From Candidatus Saccharimonadota bacterium (lineage in GTDB: Bacteria > Patescibacteriota > Saccharimonadia > Saccharimonadales > JACQNP01), in assembly GCA_020428005.1 (NCBI GenBank), contig JAGQNP010000004.1:1-42076 (forward strand): a stretch of 42,076 nt of DNA, written 5' to 3'. Both the position numbers and the translations under genes were made by a program. Positions 35,080-42,076 of this stretch are shown one piece after another. Numbering within the stretch: the first letter of the stretch is position 1; every line of letters begins with the position of its first letter. The notes below the pieces were generated by a model. That model did no database searches and was not told where the DNA came from. It saw nothing but the letters and a program-made list of their open reading frames with translations.

Positions 35080-35092
35080 GTGTGAGTGCTAA
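35066..35092 (-). promoter_or_regulatory. CIRCE operator (HrcA binding site) of clpP
   Basis: Exact inverted repeat TTAGCACTC-N9-GAGTGCTAA, the CIRCE consensus bound by the heat-shock repressor HrcA. It covers the clpP -35 region. CIRCE normally controls groE and dnaK operons; control of clpP is seen in some bacteria. Confidence 0.95.
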
Positions 35093-35094
35093 TA

Positions 35095-36381
35095 TTATTT
35101 TTTTGTAGCGTACGAGACTAGCCTATCCAGTGTTTTTTCCGTCAAAATTCGAGAAGCAATTTCACTCTTGTTCTCTGGTTTGTCAAGTTCTGCTCTCATT
35201 TTGGGGTCAGTATATTGTTGCTTCAGCTGAGATATTCTTGCTTCAACTTCATCATTCGCAACCGTCAGACCCTCTTTTTCTGAGATTTCGGTTAAAACCA
35301 AGCCAACTTTAACACGTTCCTCAGCCTGATTGCGTATCTGAGATTTCTCAAATTCTTCTTGTGATATTCCTTCTGCTAACAAAAAATCCTCAAAATTTTG
35401 ACCACGATAGGACAAATTTTGCTTAAACTCTGCAAGCATTGACTCGGACTGTTGTGATATCAAAATCTTAGGGATTGTTACTTGGGATTTTTCTGCAATG
35501 TCTTTAATAAGTTCTGTTTCATAGTTTCGAATTAATTCGCGATCTTTTTCGACCTGTAACTGACGTTTTATGTCTTTCTTTAGTTCTTGAAGTGTTGAAA
35601 ATGGTCCCGACTTAGCCGCAAATGCATTATCCAGCTTTGGCAAAATAATCTCTTGGACTTTTTGCATAGTAGCAGTGAATTTGACATCTTTACCTGCCAA
35701 AGCCTTAAATCCATAATCTTTTGGAAACTTTAATTTGAATTCCTTGGTATCACCAGCTTTCATTCCAATTAAATTGTCTTCAAATCCAGGTATAAATGTA
35801 TTACTTCCAATAACAACCGGGTAATTTTCACCATCGGCACCCTTTATTGGCTCACCTTTAGAGTTAACACCCTTAAAATCAATCCATACCTGATCATTAT
35901 TTTTCGCCATACGATTGACATCTTTTTTTTCTGCGGTCCGTTGCCGTAGAGAACTAAGTACCTCATTTACTTCTTCAGAAGATATTTGCAACTTTGGAAC
36001 TGGTTTTTTTATTGACTTATAGTTTGGTAATTTTATTGGTCCAATAATAGTAACTTTAGCTTCAAATTCTAATGTCTCATACGGAACAAATTTTTTAACT
36101 GAAATCTCTGGGTTGCCAATCGGTCGAAGCTTCTCAGTTACTATTGCTTTTGGGTATGTATGATTTACGACTTCTTCTAAAAACGTTTGTTGAAGTTGAC
36201 CGGCATCAACATTCTTTTCAACAAGGTTTAGAGGTGCTTTTCCTTCCCTAAATCCTGCTAACTTAACTCTTTTTCCCATATTACTGAGAACGAGCTCTTT
36301 GACCTTTTGTAGCTCTTGAGTACTGGGAATGACTATAATTGTTACCTCGGTTTCTGAGACTTTGTCTTGTTTTATCTGCAT
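35095..36381 (-). CDS. tig: Trigger factor (ribosome-associated chaperone/PPIase)
   Basis: 428 residues. The N-terminal ribosome-binding domain contains GFREGKAPLNLVEKN (family signature GFRxGKxP). The FKBP-like middle domain contains GSNTFIPGFEDNLIGMKAGD. A long helical C-terminal domain completes it. It folds nascent chains at the L23/L29 exit site. It is followed by clpP, 50 nt away, a common tig-clpP pairing, with CIRCE in between. No strong Shine-Dalgarno is visible. Confidence 0.95.
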   Translation of the reverse strand: MQIKQDKVSETEVTIIVIPSTQELQKVKELVLSNMGKRVKLAGFREGKAPLNLVEKNVDAGQLQQTFLEEVVNHTYPKAIVTEKLRPIGNPEISVKKFVPYETLEFEAKVTIIGPIKLPNYKSIKKPVPKLQISSEEVNEVLSSLRQRTAEKKDVNRMAKNNDQVWIDFKGVNSKGEPIKGADGENYPVVIGSNTFIPGFEDNLIGMKAGDTKEFKLKFPKDYGFKALAGKDVKFTATMQKVQEIILPKLDNAFAAKSGPFSTLQELKKDIKRQLQVEKDRELIRNYETELIKDIAEKSQVTIPKILISQQSESMLAEFKQNLSYRGQNFEDFLLAEGISQEEFEKSQIRNQAEERVKVGLVLTEISEKEGLTVANDEVEARISQLKQQYTDPKMRAELDKPENKSEIASRILTEKTLDRLVSYATKK

Positions 36382-36421
36382 AAGCCACTACTCTAACAGA
36401 TGTAAAGGACTTTGGCTAGGT

Positions 36422-36877
36422 CTAAGTAAAGTTTAGATTGTTTGCTAAAACAAAAATCATTAAACAAAACCAAGCAACCTCGCTTGTTAATCCCCACCAA
36501 ATTTCACGCTCTGCCCACTGAACCTTTGAGTGAAAACGACGAACTGGTCCCATATTCTTTGGTTTGCGCCCTTTAAGCTCTACCAGCCATCTAGGTAACC
36601 ACATAAGATCAGGACTGGCACAAGAAACACCACAAGCAATTATTAATAGCCAATTCTGTGGTTGTAAGACAAAAATAACTACTATTAAGGCTAGTGCTAG
36701 TCCAGCATCTGCACTTAGGGTATAAAGAAACTTTTTGCTAGTATGATCACCAATTCCATAGTGCGGGAAGGCATCTAGTACAAAATGTGCACAAAATGCT
36801 ACTGGAATTGCGATAACAGGGTTAACTACCAATGATCCTATTACAGCTCCTGTGATTACGTGATTTGATGCAAACAT
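36422..36877 (-). CDS. Predicted membrane-bound metal-dependent hydrolase-like protein (YdjM/DUF457-like)
   Basis: 151 residues with about four hydrophobic segments. The N-terminus has HVITGAVIGS, then AFCAHFVLDAFPHYGIGDH: a His in the first helix and HxxxD with PH further on, the pattern of the YdjM/DUF457 membrane family. The central CASPDLMWLP and an HSKVQW segment may complete a metal site. Substrate unknown. It follows hisS by 6 nt. Confidence 0.6.
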   Translation of the reverse strand: MFASNHVITGAVIGSLVVNPVIAIPVAFCAHFVLDAFPHYGIGDHTSKKFLYTLSADAGLALALIVVIFVLQPQNWLLIIACGVSCASPDLMWLPRWLVELKGRKPKNMGPVRRFHSKVQWAEREIWWGLTSEVAWFCLMIFVLANNLNFT

Positions 36878-36883
36878 AAACTT

Positions 36884-38158
36884 TTACGAAAGCTCCCTCA
36901 TTATTTGTCTCGCAGATAGTTTTACAGTCTTGCCTGTATCTAAATTTTTCAATGTCAGTTTGCCGCTACTTATTTCATCATTACCAATAATTATTACATT
37001 CTTAACCTTTGACTTATCTGCACTTTTTAATTGCTTATCTAACTTGCGACCAGTGTTATCTACAGCGATATTAAGTCCACCGTTGCGTAATTCTCGAATT
37101 AGGGGCTCTGCATTAGCATATTCGTTACCCAAAATGATTGCGACAGCATTAACTGAAGTTGTAAGTTCGGGCAGCAATTTGTTGGTTTCAAGAAAGTTTT
37201 GTAATGTTACATCGCCCATAGCAAAACCAACTGTTGGTATTGGCTCAACCCCAAATAAACCGACCAAGCCGTCATAGCGGCCACCACCAAACATTGATCT
37301 GTTATTAGTAGGGTGTGTATCGAAAACCTCAAAAACAATGTCAGTATAGTAATCAAAACCCCTCATCAAACTAATATCAAAGGATACGTTTTGAACGCCT
37401 AACTTGTTGAGACTATTAATGGTATCTGTAAGTTCTTTCACGGACTGCAAGTCTTTCAGAGCTTCTGGCAAGTCTGTTAGCTTTTCAATCTGAAGCAGTT
37501 CTTTTACGCCCTTTAACTTGCTTCCTACAATTTCGGTCAATTCTTTTTCGAACTTTGTTGGCTCAAGTTTATTCATGCGATCGATTAACTTAACAAGGTC
37601 GTGTCCTGTTTGTTTATCAAGCTTTAAGTAATTTTCAATAATATAGTCGACGAGCTTTCGACTGTTAATCCTGATCTGATACATTGATTCAGTTGCACCG
37701 AACTCTTTGAGTACAGTATCCATGAGCTGTATCAATTCTAATTCTGCAGAAATATTATCGACACCAAATATGTCAACATCAAGCTGAAAGAACTCACGAT
37801 ACCTACCACGTTGTGGTCTTTCATAGCGCCAGCGGCCTCCGATATTAAATAATCGTGCTGGGTAGGCAAATTCCTGTCGCTTTAATGCAACCAATCTGCT
37901 TACTGTTGGCGTCATTTCTGGCCTAAGTGCAACCTTGCGACCACCACGATCTTCAAACGCATATGTTTGCTCATTCACAATCTCCTCGCCAGTTTTTGCA
38001 GAGTACAGTTCAAGCGGTTCTAGGATCGGAGCGTCATATTCTTGATAACCAAAGCGTTCACAAACACGACGCATTACACCAAACATATACTTTTGTATAA
38101 GTTTATCTTCAGGGTAAAAATCCCGGGCTCCTTTGTATGGTTGTGTTGATAGACTCAT
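36884..38158 (-). CDS. hisS: Histidyl-tRNA synthetase
   Basis: 424 residues from ATG 38158, chosen because GGAGG lies 4 nt upstream; a longer in-frame start (38245) would overlap the hisE part. Class II motif 2 is ERPQRGRYREFFQLDVDIFG, and histidine-specific MFGGGRYDGLVGLFG is intact. The C-terminal anticodon-binding domain is present, which favours HisRS over the HisZ paralogue. It lies downstream of the hisG-hisE gene and the His attenuator, so its level may follow His-tRNA charging. Confidence 0.95.
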   Translation of the reverse strand: MSLSTQPYKGARDFYPEDKLIQKYMFGVMRRVCERFGYQEYDAPILEPLELYSAKTGEEIVNEQTYAFEDRGGRKVALRPEMTPTVSRLVALKRQEFAYPARLFNIGGRWRYERPQRGRYREFFQLDVDIFGVDNISAELELIQLMDTVLKEFGATESMYQIRINSRKLVDYIIENYLKLDKQTGHDLVKLIDRMNKLEPTKFEKELTEIVGSKLKGVKELLQIEKLTDLPEALKDLQSVKELTDTINSLNKLGVQNVSFDISLMRGFDYYTDIVFEVFDTHPTNNRSMFGGGRYDGLVGLFGVEPIPTVGFAMGDVTLQNFLETNKLLPELTTSVNAVAIILGNEYANAEPLIRELRNGGLNIAVDNTGRKLDKQLKSADKSKVKNVIIIGNDEISSGKLTLKNLDTGKTVKLSARQIMRELS

Positions 38159-38175
38159 ATTTCCTCCATTATATC

Positions 38176-38958
38176 TTATGCTTTGCTTCTGCGGATATCT
38201 TCTTTTATGACATCTATTAGCGATACCCCCTTTAATGTCATCCATACTTGTATGGCATACAGTAAATCAGCAGCTTCAGAAATAACCTCTTGCTTATTAG
38301 TGTCAGACCTTAGCAGTGCCTGTAATAGTTCGCCAAATTCTTCGCTCAGCTTTTTTACTAAGGCGTTCTGGGATCGCATTAAACCTAATGTATATGATGT
38401 TGCATCCATGCTCTCGATGTCATTGCGCCTCATTGACAAGACGCTTGCTACATCTAGCAAGCCATCGTATAACTTGTCTCCGGCTGATCTTTGATCATAC
38501 TCACAATAGTCAAGAACTTTTAGATCAAGCTTCCGACTCTCCAGATATATTTTAAGTCCATTCGCAGCAATTGTATCTCCGGTTGCCTTTATATCAAATA
38601 GCAGATCACACAGGCCCGAACTCACATATCCTTCACAGCCACCACTGACAAAAGTAGGCTGCAAGTCAACAAAGCTGCTACTTACCATTTTATTCATCAA
38701 AAACGGATAGCTTGTTGCAACCTTCATCGGCTTACCAAGCTTCATTTGTACTTGTGAAATACCTTCATCATCTGGTCCAGCAAGAATCATTGAACAATCT
38801 ATTGGTACACTGTCAATGACATTCGCACTTTTTATAGTGCCGCTTAGTGACAACTCAGCAAATTTATCTGAGCCTATAAATGCCAAGTCTCTTTGACCGT
38901 CGTTTAAAAGCCTCAGTCCTTCCTCATCCCTCACATATTGAAGCGCAACGTTACCCAC
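38176..38958 (-). CDS. hisG-hisE: ATP phosphoribosyltransferase (HisG, short form, catalytic C-terminal part) fused to phosphoribosyl-ATP pyrophosphatase (HisE)
   Basis: 260 residues in this frame, starting at a GTG. Residues about 1-150 match short-form HisG: YVRDEEGLRLLNDGQRDLAF followed by IGSDKFAE, then ATSYPFLMNKM, and the PRPP loop FDIKATGDTIAANGLK. Residues about 155-260 match HisE: ATSYTLGLM, KKLSEEFGELLQAL and SEAADLLYAIQVW, then GVSLIDVIKEDIRR. The HisG N-terminus lies in another frame just upstream (38951-39088). HisG-HisE fusion is unusual; HisI-HisE is the common arrangement. The first two histidine-biosynthesis steps would thus be on one chain. hisS follows 17 nt later. Confidence 0.8.
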   Translation of the reverse strand: MGNVALQYVRDEEGLRLLNDGQRDLAFIGSDKFAELSLSGTIKSANVIDSVPIDCSMILAGPDDEGISQVQMKLGKPMKVATSYPFLMNKMVSSSFVDLQPTFVSGGCEGYVSSGLCDLLFDIKATGDTIAANGLKIYLESRKLDLKVLDYCEYDQRSAGDKLYDGLLDVASVLSMRRNDIESMDATSYTLGLMRSQNALVKKLSEEFGELLQALLRSDTNKQEVISEAADLLYAIQVWMTLKGVSLIDVIKEDIRRSKA

Positions 38959-39088
38959 CTGCGAGGTGAAGACACCTCGCAGGCATCTCTGGCAACTCTA
39001 GGCCATTATCAATCATCCATGCTTCGGCAGCAGCACGGTTTTCACCCTTTGGCACAGCTATTGATTCTACGTTTTCAAAATAATTCAT
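38951..39088 (-). pseudogene. hisG: N-terminal fragment of hisG in a different frame
   Basis: A 45-codon ORF starting at ATG 39088. It contains ESIAVPKGENRAAAEAWMI and DNGLELPE, matching the HisG N-terminal strand-helix (IAVPKG...). It ends at TAA 38951 and overlaps the next frame by 8 nt. A single-base deletion, or a +1 shift near GGTGGGTAA, would join it to 38176-38958 with about the right length. It may be a mutation, a sequencing error at the adjacent palindrome, or programmed frameshifting. Confidence 0.68.
38958..38983. repeat. Perfect 11-bp inverted repeat at the hisG frameshift
   Basis: CCTGCGAGGTG, loop AAGA, CACCTCGCAGG. It is GC-rich in an AT-rich region and sits directly upstream of the point where hisG changes frame. 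It would form a very stable mRNA hairpin. Confidence 0.9.
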
Positions 39089-39123
39089 TATTCTCTCTTA
39101 AAGTTAAAAATTAGTTACATAAC

Positions 39124-39149
39124 AAAAACGCCGGGGTGATCCGGCGTTT
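39124..39149 (-). terminator. His attenuator terminator
   Basis: Minus-strand stem AAACGCCGG / CCGGCGTTT (9 bp, 6-nt loop) with five Ts at the end. The 5' arm and loop (CCGGATCA, 39137-39144) are complementary to TGATCGGT at the end of the leader peptide gene. Confidence 0.9.
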
Positions 39150-39171
39150 GAAGTTTCAAGACAAAACTAAA

Positions 39172-39228
39172 CTAACCGATCAGCTCCGGCAATATATGGA
39201 TATGATGTTGGTTAGTTAAATAAATCAT
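39172..39228 (-). CDS. hisL: His attenuator leader peptide (18 aa)
   Basis: ORF encoding MIYLTNQHHIHILPELIG, three His codons in four (HHIH). ATG 39228 lies exactly 7 nt after the -10 box, so the transcript would be leaderless. No ribosome binding site. The last codons (CTG ATC GGT) carry TGATCGGT, which pairs with the 5' side of the terminator over 7 bp plus a one-base bulge. A ribosome stalled at the His codons would leave this free and prevent termination. Classical enterobacterial hisL has seven consecutive His; this is a shorter variant. hisL is used by analogy. Confidence 0.78.
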   Translation of the reverse strand: MIYLTNQHHIHILPELIG

Positions 39229-39234
39229 ATTTAT

Positions 39235-39263
39235 ATTTTAATACACCATCTTGCTTATGTCAA
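39235..39263 (-). promoter_or_regulatory. Promoter of the His attenuator unit
   Basis: TTGACA (39258-39263), 17-bp spacer, TAAAAT (39235-39240). The -35 box starts immediately after the CCA of the tRNA-Leu gene. Confidence 0.85.
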
Positions 39264-39348
39264 TGGTGCGCGAGAAAGGACTTGAACCTTCACGCCTTGC
39301 GGCACATGCTCCTAAGGCATGCGTGTCTACCAATTCCACCACTCGCGC
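39264..39348 (-). tRNA. tRNA-Leu (anticodon UAG)
   Basis: 85 nt including an encoded CCA. The 7-bp acceptor stem is GCGCGAG / CTCGCGC. D-loop GGTGGAATTGGTAGACA, anticodon stem CATGC / GCATG with loop CTTAGGA and anticodon TAG. It has a class II variable arm (GTGCCGCAAGGCGT) and a T-loop containing GGTTCAAGTCC. It reads CUN leucine codons. It is 23 nt downstream of rsmD on the same strand. Confidence 0.95.
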
Positions 39349-39371
39349 AGACTAATGACAACTGCGATATT

Positions 39372-39908
39372 TTACCTAATCTTTCTATAAAATGCTAGTT
39401 GGGCATCCTCATACTTTTTTGACTTGATAAGCTTAAGATTGTCTATACTCGGCAGAGCAAGTTTGCCTGGCCAATCTAATATAAATACTCCACTATCCTC
39501 AAGATGTCTAGTTAGACTCTTTATTTTATCCACTTGCAAGTCGTCATAAGGTGGAGCTGCAATTACTATATTAAATTTTGTGTCGCTATTCTTTTGGCTC
39601 CAACTAGCACAATTTGAGCGAATAACTTTTATCTTTTCGCTAGTGATACCCAAATCCTTGACATTACGTTGAACCGCATCAAAAGCATTTTTGTCAATAT
39701 CAATGGCAACAACAAACATAGCACCTCGACTAATAGCTTCGAACGCTAGAGCGCCACTACCCGTAAACGCATCTAAAATAGTTAATCCATCGATATCTCC
39801 GAGTACACTAAATAGCGCACCCCGTACCTTATCAGCCATTGGATGTGTTCTGTGATTTTTAGGAGCAATAAATACCCTGCCACCCAACTTTCCCGATATT
39901 ATTCTCAT
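39372..39908 (-). CDS. rsmD: 16S rRNA (guanine966-N2)-methyltransferase, RsmD-like
   Basis: 178 residues. N-terminal MRIISGKLGGRVF and HPMADKVRGALFSVL are RsmD-like. SAM-binding motif I is LDAFTGSGALAFEAISRGA. Motif IV, usually (D/N)PPY, reads AAPPYDDL, so the catalytic acidic or amide residue is Ala. It may have altered activity. It overlaps the upstream gene by 4 nt (ATGA). Confidence 0.85.
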   Translation of the reverse strand: MRIISGKLGGRVFIAPKNHRTHPMADKVRGALFSVLGDIDGLTILDAFTGSGALAFEAISRGAMFVVAIDIDKNAFDAVQRNVKDLGITSEKIKVIRSNCASWSQKNSDTKFNIVIAAPPYDDLQVDKIKSLTRHLEDSGVFILDWPGKLALPSIDNLKLIKSKKYEDAQLAFYRKIR

Positions 39909-40726
39909 AGCTTTGGTTGTAATCCAGCCTCAACAAGTGCTAAATACCAACTTAATGTTACCGTTTGAACGATAATCGGTCCAAGTTTATGTCTAACTTG
40001 CCACGCAAGCTTTGGTGTCCAGCCTTTTTTGTAATATGCCTCATACATATTTAAAACAGCAATTTCTCGCGCGGAACGTCTAAACAATTCACCTATTCCA
40101 ATGTTTTGAGCTTGTTTTATTTGACTTTTTGTTGGGACGGCCTCATTGAACGTAAGTGGCTTTATAATTGCCGCTACGCCAAATTCAAAAAACCCATGAG
40201 TTGTGATCAATCCCTTGGGTCCCCACATCTTCCAATTTTTTTTCATCATGTCTCTTTTAGTATCACCAGGAATAATTATCTTGTCCTTGACTGTCGTTCG
40301 TGTATCGTTTGGGGCACCACCTCTAAGTTCACTCAACTTTTCTTCGTATGGATAGTGATGAGCCGGGGTTAGACCATCGACTATAGCGTGCGCTAACCAA
40401 GCTGCTTCAAAACTGCTCTTCTCAACGCTATCTTGCTGGAGATGATGCACTAATTCTTTGAAATGATGTTCAATCTGAGTAATTAGTTCTGAATCTTTAT
40501 CGTCAAATGGATTAAAGTAATGCCATGGTTCATCTTTGGCTGGGCTTTTTCGTTTGATCCCATCTGGGCCATTCTTGCCCTCAAATGAAAGAATCCGCCT
40601 AATTTTGGGGAAGGCAGTTTTATTATCTATTATTTTATTAAGATGTCGCCTTGATACACTATCAAATTTCTGATGTGCACCGACAAATCTGCCAGATAAT
40701 TTAGTTAGTGTTGTTCCTGAGTACAT
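39905..40726 (-). CDS. Zinc-dependent phospholipase C / S1-P1 nuclease-like protein
   Basis: 273 residues. The His/Asp pattern resembles the zinc phospholipase C fold: GAHQKFD near residue 16-22, PWHYFNPFD, and WLAHAIVDGLTPAHHYPYEE with several possible metal ligands. No signal peptide is obvious. The substrate is unknown and the family call rests on motif spacing only. It lies between recG and rsmD, 6 nt after the recG stop. Confidence 0.42.
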   Translation of the reverse strand: MYSGTTLTKLSGRFVGAHQKFDSVSRRHLNKIIDNKTAFPKIRRILSFEGKNGPDGIKRKSPAKDEPWHYFNPFDDKDSELITQIEHHFKELVHHLQQDSVEKSSFEAAWLAHAIVDGLTPAHHYPYEEKLSELRGGAPNDTRTTVKDKIIIPGDTKRDMMKKNWKMWGPKGLITTHGFFEFGVAAIIKPLTFNEAVPTKSQIKQAQNIGIGELFRRSAREIAVLNMYEAYYKKGWTPKLAWQVRHKLGPIIVQTVTLSWYLALVEAGLQPKL

Positions 40727-40732
40727 TGTTTT

Positions 40733-42076
40733 TTAATTCAAGTTTGTGATCTTGCGAAGATAATTTACTCTATTATGTAACTCTTTATATTGTATCAACT
40801 TTTCCTTTCTTGCAATAAACTCTTCTGCTGCTTTTTTTGCAGCACTGATCATCTTTGTATCTGATAACTTTGCCATCCTTAGATCTAAATGTCCGTGTTG
40901 AGTAATTCCATAAATCTCACCCGGCCCCCTCAACTCTAGATCAAGCTCAGCAAGTTCGAAACCACTATGCTTTGACTCTAAAGCATGCAATCTCTGACTG
41001 GGCTTGTTGTTGTTAGATAGTGATAAGAAGCAGTAGCTATCATGATCAGCTCTTCCAACTCTGCCTCTTAACTGATGTATCTGTGCTAGACCAAATCTTT
41101 CGGGGTCCTGAATAACTATTACTGTGGCATTCGGTATATCAACACCGACTTCTATAACAGTTGTAGTAACTAGAATTGCAATCTCGTTTTTTTGAAACTT
41201 TTGCATAGTTCTCTCTTTCTCTTCTTTTGAAAGTTTTCCATGCAATAGTCCAATACTGACACCTGAGAATAATTGCTGAACTTTATTGAAGGTTTGCTTT
41301 GCAGAGCTAGATGTTGCTGATTCGCCTTCTTCAATTATCGGTGACACTATGTAAGCCTGTCTGCCATTATTAACTTCTTGCTTTATAACATCATGGATTT
41401 TTTGCTCATCCCTCTTTAACACTATGCAAGTCTTCACAGGTTTTCTGTTTTCGGGCTTGTCATTAACAATTGTTATGTCCAGATCACCATACAATACAAG
41501 CGCTAAGCTTCTTGGAATTGGTGTGGCAGTCATTGATAGCACATGTGGCATTCTTCCAGCTTTTCGTTGAAGTTTTTTTCTTTGATCAACCCCAAATCTA
41601 TGTTGCTCGTCAATAATTACTAAAGCAAGGTTTTTCATAGTTACCTTCTCCTGTATAAGTGTGGACGTGCCGATTACCACTTTAGCTCTACCGTCTTCGA
41701 TACTCTTGTACGCCAAATGCTTTTGTTTAACATTCATGCTCCCTATCAAGAGAACCACCCCATCACCATATCCAAGTGGTTTCAGTAATTTTCTAAAGGT
41801 TTCTGCGTGTTGCCTAGCCAATATTTCAGTTGGAGCCATAATAGCAACCTGATAACCACTTTCAATTACCATTAGCGTAACCATGCATGCAACTACTGTT
41901 TTACCAGAGCCAACGTCACCTTCAAGTAATCGATTCATAGGAGTACTTCCAGCAAGATCTTGATATATTTGCCAAACAGCTTTCCTTTGTGCGTTAGTTA
42001 GTGAAAATGGAAGAGATTTCACGAACTTATTAGCAATATCCTTTTTAAATTCTATTAATAGTGAGCCTACTACTCT
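40733..42076 (-). CDS. recG: ATP-dependent DNA helicase RecG, 5' end cut by window edge
   Basis: 447 codons are visible and the frame is open to base 42076, so the N-terminal wedge/OB region is missing (typical RecG about 680-700). Helicase motifs are GDVGSGKT (Walker A), IIDEQHRFG, SMTATPIPR, VGVDIPNATVIVI and QLRGRVGRA. LELRGPGEIYGITQHG is typical of RecG. It remodels stalled forks and Holliday junctions. It is the first visible gene of a run with the phospholipase-like gene and rsmD. Confidence 0.96.
   Translation of the reverse strand, partial: RVVGSLLIEFKKDIANKFVKSLPFSLTNAQRKAVWQIYQDLAGSTPMNRLLEGDVGSGKTVVACMVTLMVIESGYQVAIMAPTEILARQHAETFRKLLKPLGYGDGVVLLIGSMNVKQKHLAYKSIEDGRAKVVIGTSTLIQEKVTMKNLALVIIDEQHRFGVDQRKKLQRKAGRMPHVLSMTATPIPRSLALVLYGDLDITIVNDKPENRKPVKTCIVLKRDEQKIHDVIKQEVNNGRQAYIVSPIIEEGESATSSSAKQTFNKVQQLFSGVSIGLLHGKLSKEEKERTMQKFQKNEIAILVTTTVIEVGVDIPNATVIVIQDPERFGLAQIHQLRGRVGRADHDSYCFLSLSNNNKPSQRLHALESKHSGFELAELDLELRGPGEIYGITQHGHLDLRMAKLSDTKMISAAKKAAEEFIARKEKLIQYKELHNRVNYLRKITNLN

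Noticed and set aside
38159-38245. Longer hisS start at 38245
   Set aside because: It overlaps the hisE coding end and lacks the GGAGG that precedes ATG 38158; the HisRS family starts at the KGARDF region.
1-42076. CRISPR arrays, insertion sequences, prophage or integrase genes
   Set aside because: No regularly spaced direct repeats, transposase motifs or terminal inverted repeats were seen.

Overview
This is a gene-dense, low-GC bacterial window in which almost every gene is on the minus strand. It carries the rpoBC, str, S10/spc/alpha and L13-S9 clusters as one near-continuous block. Several features point to the Candidate Phyla Radiation (Patescibacteria), most likely Candidatus Saccharibacteria (TM7). 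Ribosomal protein L30 (rpmD) is absent between rpsE and rplO. adk and map are absent between secY and infA. L36 lacks its cysteines, genes overlap or abut throughout, and TGA is used as a stop. The lineage call is inference from gene content; no phylogeny was run.

Layout in transcription order (high to low coordinates): recG (partial), a zinc-phospholipase-C-like protein, rsmD and tRNA-Leu(UAG). Next come a His leader and attenuator, a frameshifted hisG fused to hisE, hisS, a small membrane protein, tig, and CIRCE-controlled clpP. Then rpoB, rpoC, rpsL, rpsG, fusA, a degenerate kinase-like protein and tuf. rpsJ follows with its own leader, then HAD, NUDIX and membrane genes that split rpsJ from the rest of the S10 operon. 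rplC through rpsI follow. The last part is an aromatic leader and attenuator with DAHP synthase, then a Trp leader and attenuator with racemase, trpS, NUDIX-RluA and holB (partial). The only convincing plus-strand gene is an 88-residue membrane protein at 21366.

The most notable content is a set of three ribosome-mediated transcription attenuators. None corresponds to a gene long enough to be called routinely. Each has a consensus-like promoter, a 18-26 codon leader peptide starting at or a few bases after the predicted transcription start, a competing RNA pairing and an intrinsic terminator. The His leader (HHIH) precedes hisG-hisE and hisS. An aromatic leader (NYFYFWF) precedes DAHP synthase. 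A Trp leader precedes the racemase-trpS operon. The aromatic and Trp leaders share Trp at codons 12 and 19, Arg at 20, Asn at 15, the same GTGGCG antiterminator element and the same terminator hairpin, so they look like copies of one regulatory module. clpP also appears to be leaderless, with its promoter embedded in a CIRCE operator.

Other oddities are a HisG-HisE fusion whose HisG part is split by a frameshift at a perfect 11-bp inverted repeat, a NUDIX-pseudouridine-synthase fusion, loss of zinc-ligand cysteines in RpoC and L36, and an RsmD with APPY in place of the usual (D/N)PPY.
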